Shown here: one piece after another, positions 63,228 to 64,000 of the stretch | How positions within the stretch are numbered: position 1 is the first letter of the stretch | Layout of the letters: every line of letters starts with the position of its first letter | Source of the DNA: Methanobacteriota archaeon | GTDB lineage: Archaea; Methanobacteriota; Methanobacteria; Methanobacteriales; Methanobacteriaceae | DNA length: 64,000 bases | Assembly: GCA_029556335.1 (NCBI GenBank) | Contig: JAKQFA010000006.1 | Span: 310,001 to 374,000 of the forward strand | Reading direction: 5' to 3' | Program-made: the position numbers and the translations under genes | The notes under the pieces: model-generated | Databases searched by the model: none | What the model was told of the DNA's origin: nothing | What the model saw: only the letters and a program-made list of their open reading frames with translations

Positions 63228-64000
63228 CTGTTTTATAGGGGCAGAGATGATAAAAACTTTAACTCTTCATATGGGGATTATAAGGACTTAAAAAATATTA
63301 AAGGGCTAATTGTTGGTTTTGATCCGGGACACACCGTAGGAGTGGCCATTATGGATCTTAATGGCCAGGTCTTATCAGTTAAAAGCTTTAAGGAAGCCAG
63401 CCGATCCGATGTTGTCAGTCATATAATTAGTTATGGTAAAGCAGTCTTGATATCAACCGATGTATATCCTCCTCCTAAGATGGTTAAGAAACTTTCTTCT
63501 ATTTTGAAGTCGCGTATCGATGCTCCCTCAAGATTCATGTCGGTTGAATCAAAAATTGAAGCAGTGGATCTTTATTTAAATGAAAAATCTTCTTTTCCCA
63601 AATCTAAAGTGGTGCCATCTGATACAATACCCCAGAATGCTCATGAAAGAGATGCACTGGCTGCAGCTTTAAAAACTTACAAAAAATACCAGAACAAACT
63701 ACAACAAATCACTAAAAAAGCTGATGAATTGGATTTAACTTCATTTGAAGTGGATACAGTTAAAATCATGTTTTTACAAGGGTCACCTGTTAGTAAAGCC
63801 ATAGATCATATTTTAGAAACCAGAAAAAGCAAGAAAACTCAATTAGACATTGAACATACTCCTGAATTACAATTAAAACTTAATAGATCATCTTCTAAAG
63901 ATGAATATGATTCATTAGGGTATTTGAGGCACATTAGTCGATTGAAACAGAGAATTAAATCTCAGGAAACTGAAATTAAAAATTTAAAAAAACTGAACCT
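63228..64000 (+). CDS. DUF460-family (RNase H-like) protein, N-terminal part
   Basis: 257 codons visible, continuing beyond the window. RNase H-like strand LIVGFDPGHTVGVAIMDL, ISTDVYPPPKMVKKL, SDTIPQNAHERDALAAALKTY then a coiled-coil region (ISRLKQRIKSQETEIKNLKK), as in DUF460/COG2433 archaeal proteins. An in-frame TAA at 63204 and no ATG/GTG/TTG before the GTG inside the catalytic core. AGGAGG (63215-63220) lies 7 nt before CTG 63228, given here as the likely start. Confidence 0.75.
   Translation, partial: MFYRGRDDKNFNSSYGDYKDLKNIKGLIVGFDPGHTVGVAIMDLNGQVLSVKSFKEASRSDVVSHIISYGKAVLISTDVYPPPKMVKKLSSILKSRIDAPSRFMSVESKIEAVDLYLNEKSSFPKSKVVPSDTIPQNAHERDALAAALKTYKKYQNKLQQITKKADELDLTSFEVDTVKIMFLQGSPVSKAIDHILETRKSKKTQLDIEHTPELQLKLNRSSSKDEYDSLGYLRHISRLKQRIKSQETEIKNLKKLN

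Overview
The window comes from a methanogenic archaeon of the order Methanobacteriales, most likely an AT-rich mesophile such as Methanobacterium. Support: a secreted protein with pseudomurein-binding repeats and a peptidase-like transglutaminase fold, a deoxyhypusine synthase, an archaeal Nog1 GTPase, a small TRAM protein, a geranylgeranyl reductase with its ferredoxin, an archaeal FAD synthase (RibL), the DUF39/NIL-ferredoxin homocysteine pair, a methanogen radical-SAM/Cys-rich-peptide pair, TATA promoters and Shine-Dalgarno (SD) sequences of the GGAGG/GGTGAT type. No tRNA, rRNA, CRISPR array or intact insertion sequence was seen. Assignments rest on reading the sequence and recalling families; no database search was possible.

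Layout. 1-3568 (minus): a rubredoxin-TPP-enzyme fusion, a Cys-rich glutamate-synthase-like protein and the start of a PAS protein. 3719-5298 (plus): a P-loop protein and a UbiA-family prenyltransferase. 5366-9373 (minus): geranylgeranyl reductase with a 53-residue ferredoxin, a secreted unknown, and a radical SAM/SPASM enzyme with an upstream 52-residue Cys-rich peptide and a downstream 114-residue unknown.

9991-34770 is a 25-kb surface-polysaccharide island. It holds glucose-1-phosphate cytidylyltransferase, CDP-glucose 4,6-dehydratase and an RfbH/E1-type 3-dehydrase (CDP-3,6-dideoxyhexose route), an RmlC-like epimerase, and a second sugar module (FdtA-like ketoisomerase, FdtB-like aminotransferase, hexapeptide acyltransferase). 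It also has eight glycosyltransferases, a flippase, a large DUF2206-type membrane protein and several small membrane proteins.

35477-63126 is mostly housekeeping: a CBS/HTH regulator, deoxyhypusine synthase, PyrF, TRAM, two related helical unknowns divergent from a cbiMNQO cobalt transporter, a DUF362 ferredoxin, the homocysteine pair, TldD-AMMECR1, Nog1, a SIS protein, ThiN, RibL, a second flippase, a PEP-synthase-like protein, HisA, a DMT transporter and TruA. At 54.2-56.5 kb, after about 1.4 kb of apparently decayed DNA, is a large exported wall-active protein (glycoside-hydrolase-like barrel, pseudomurein-binding repeats, Cys-His-Asp transglutaminase domain). The window ends inside a DUF460-type gene.

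The points most worth attention are the radical-SAM peptide locus, the modular pseudomurein-active protein with its Trp/Lys/Tyr-rich insertion, the Fe-S CDP-sugar dehydrase pathway lacking a visible reductase, the rubredoxin-TPP fusion, the related helical proteins next to cobalt transport, and two or three genes with strong SD sequences but no AUG/GUG/UUG start.
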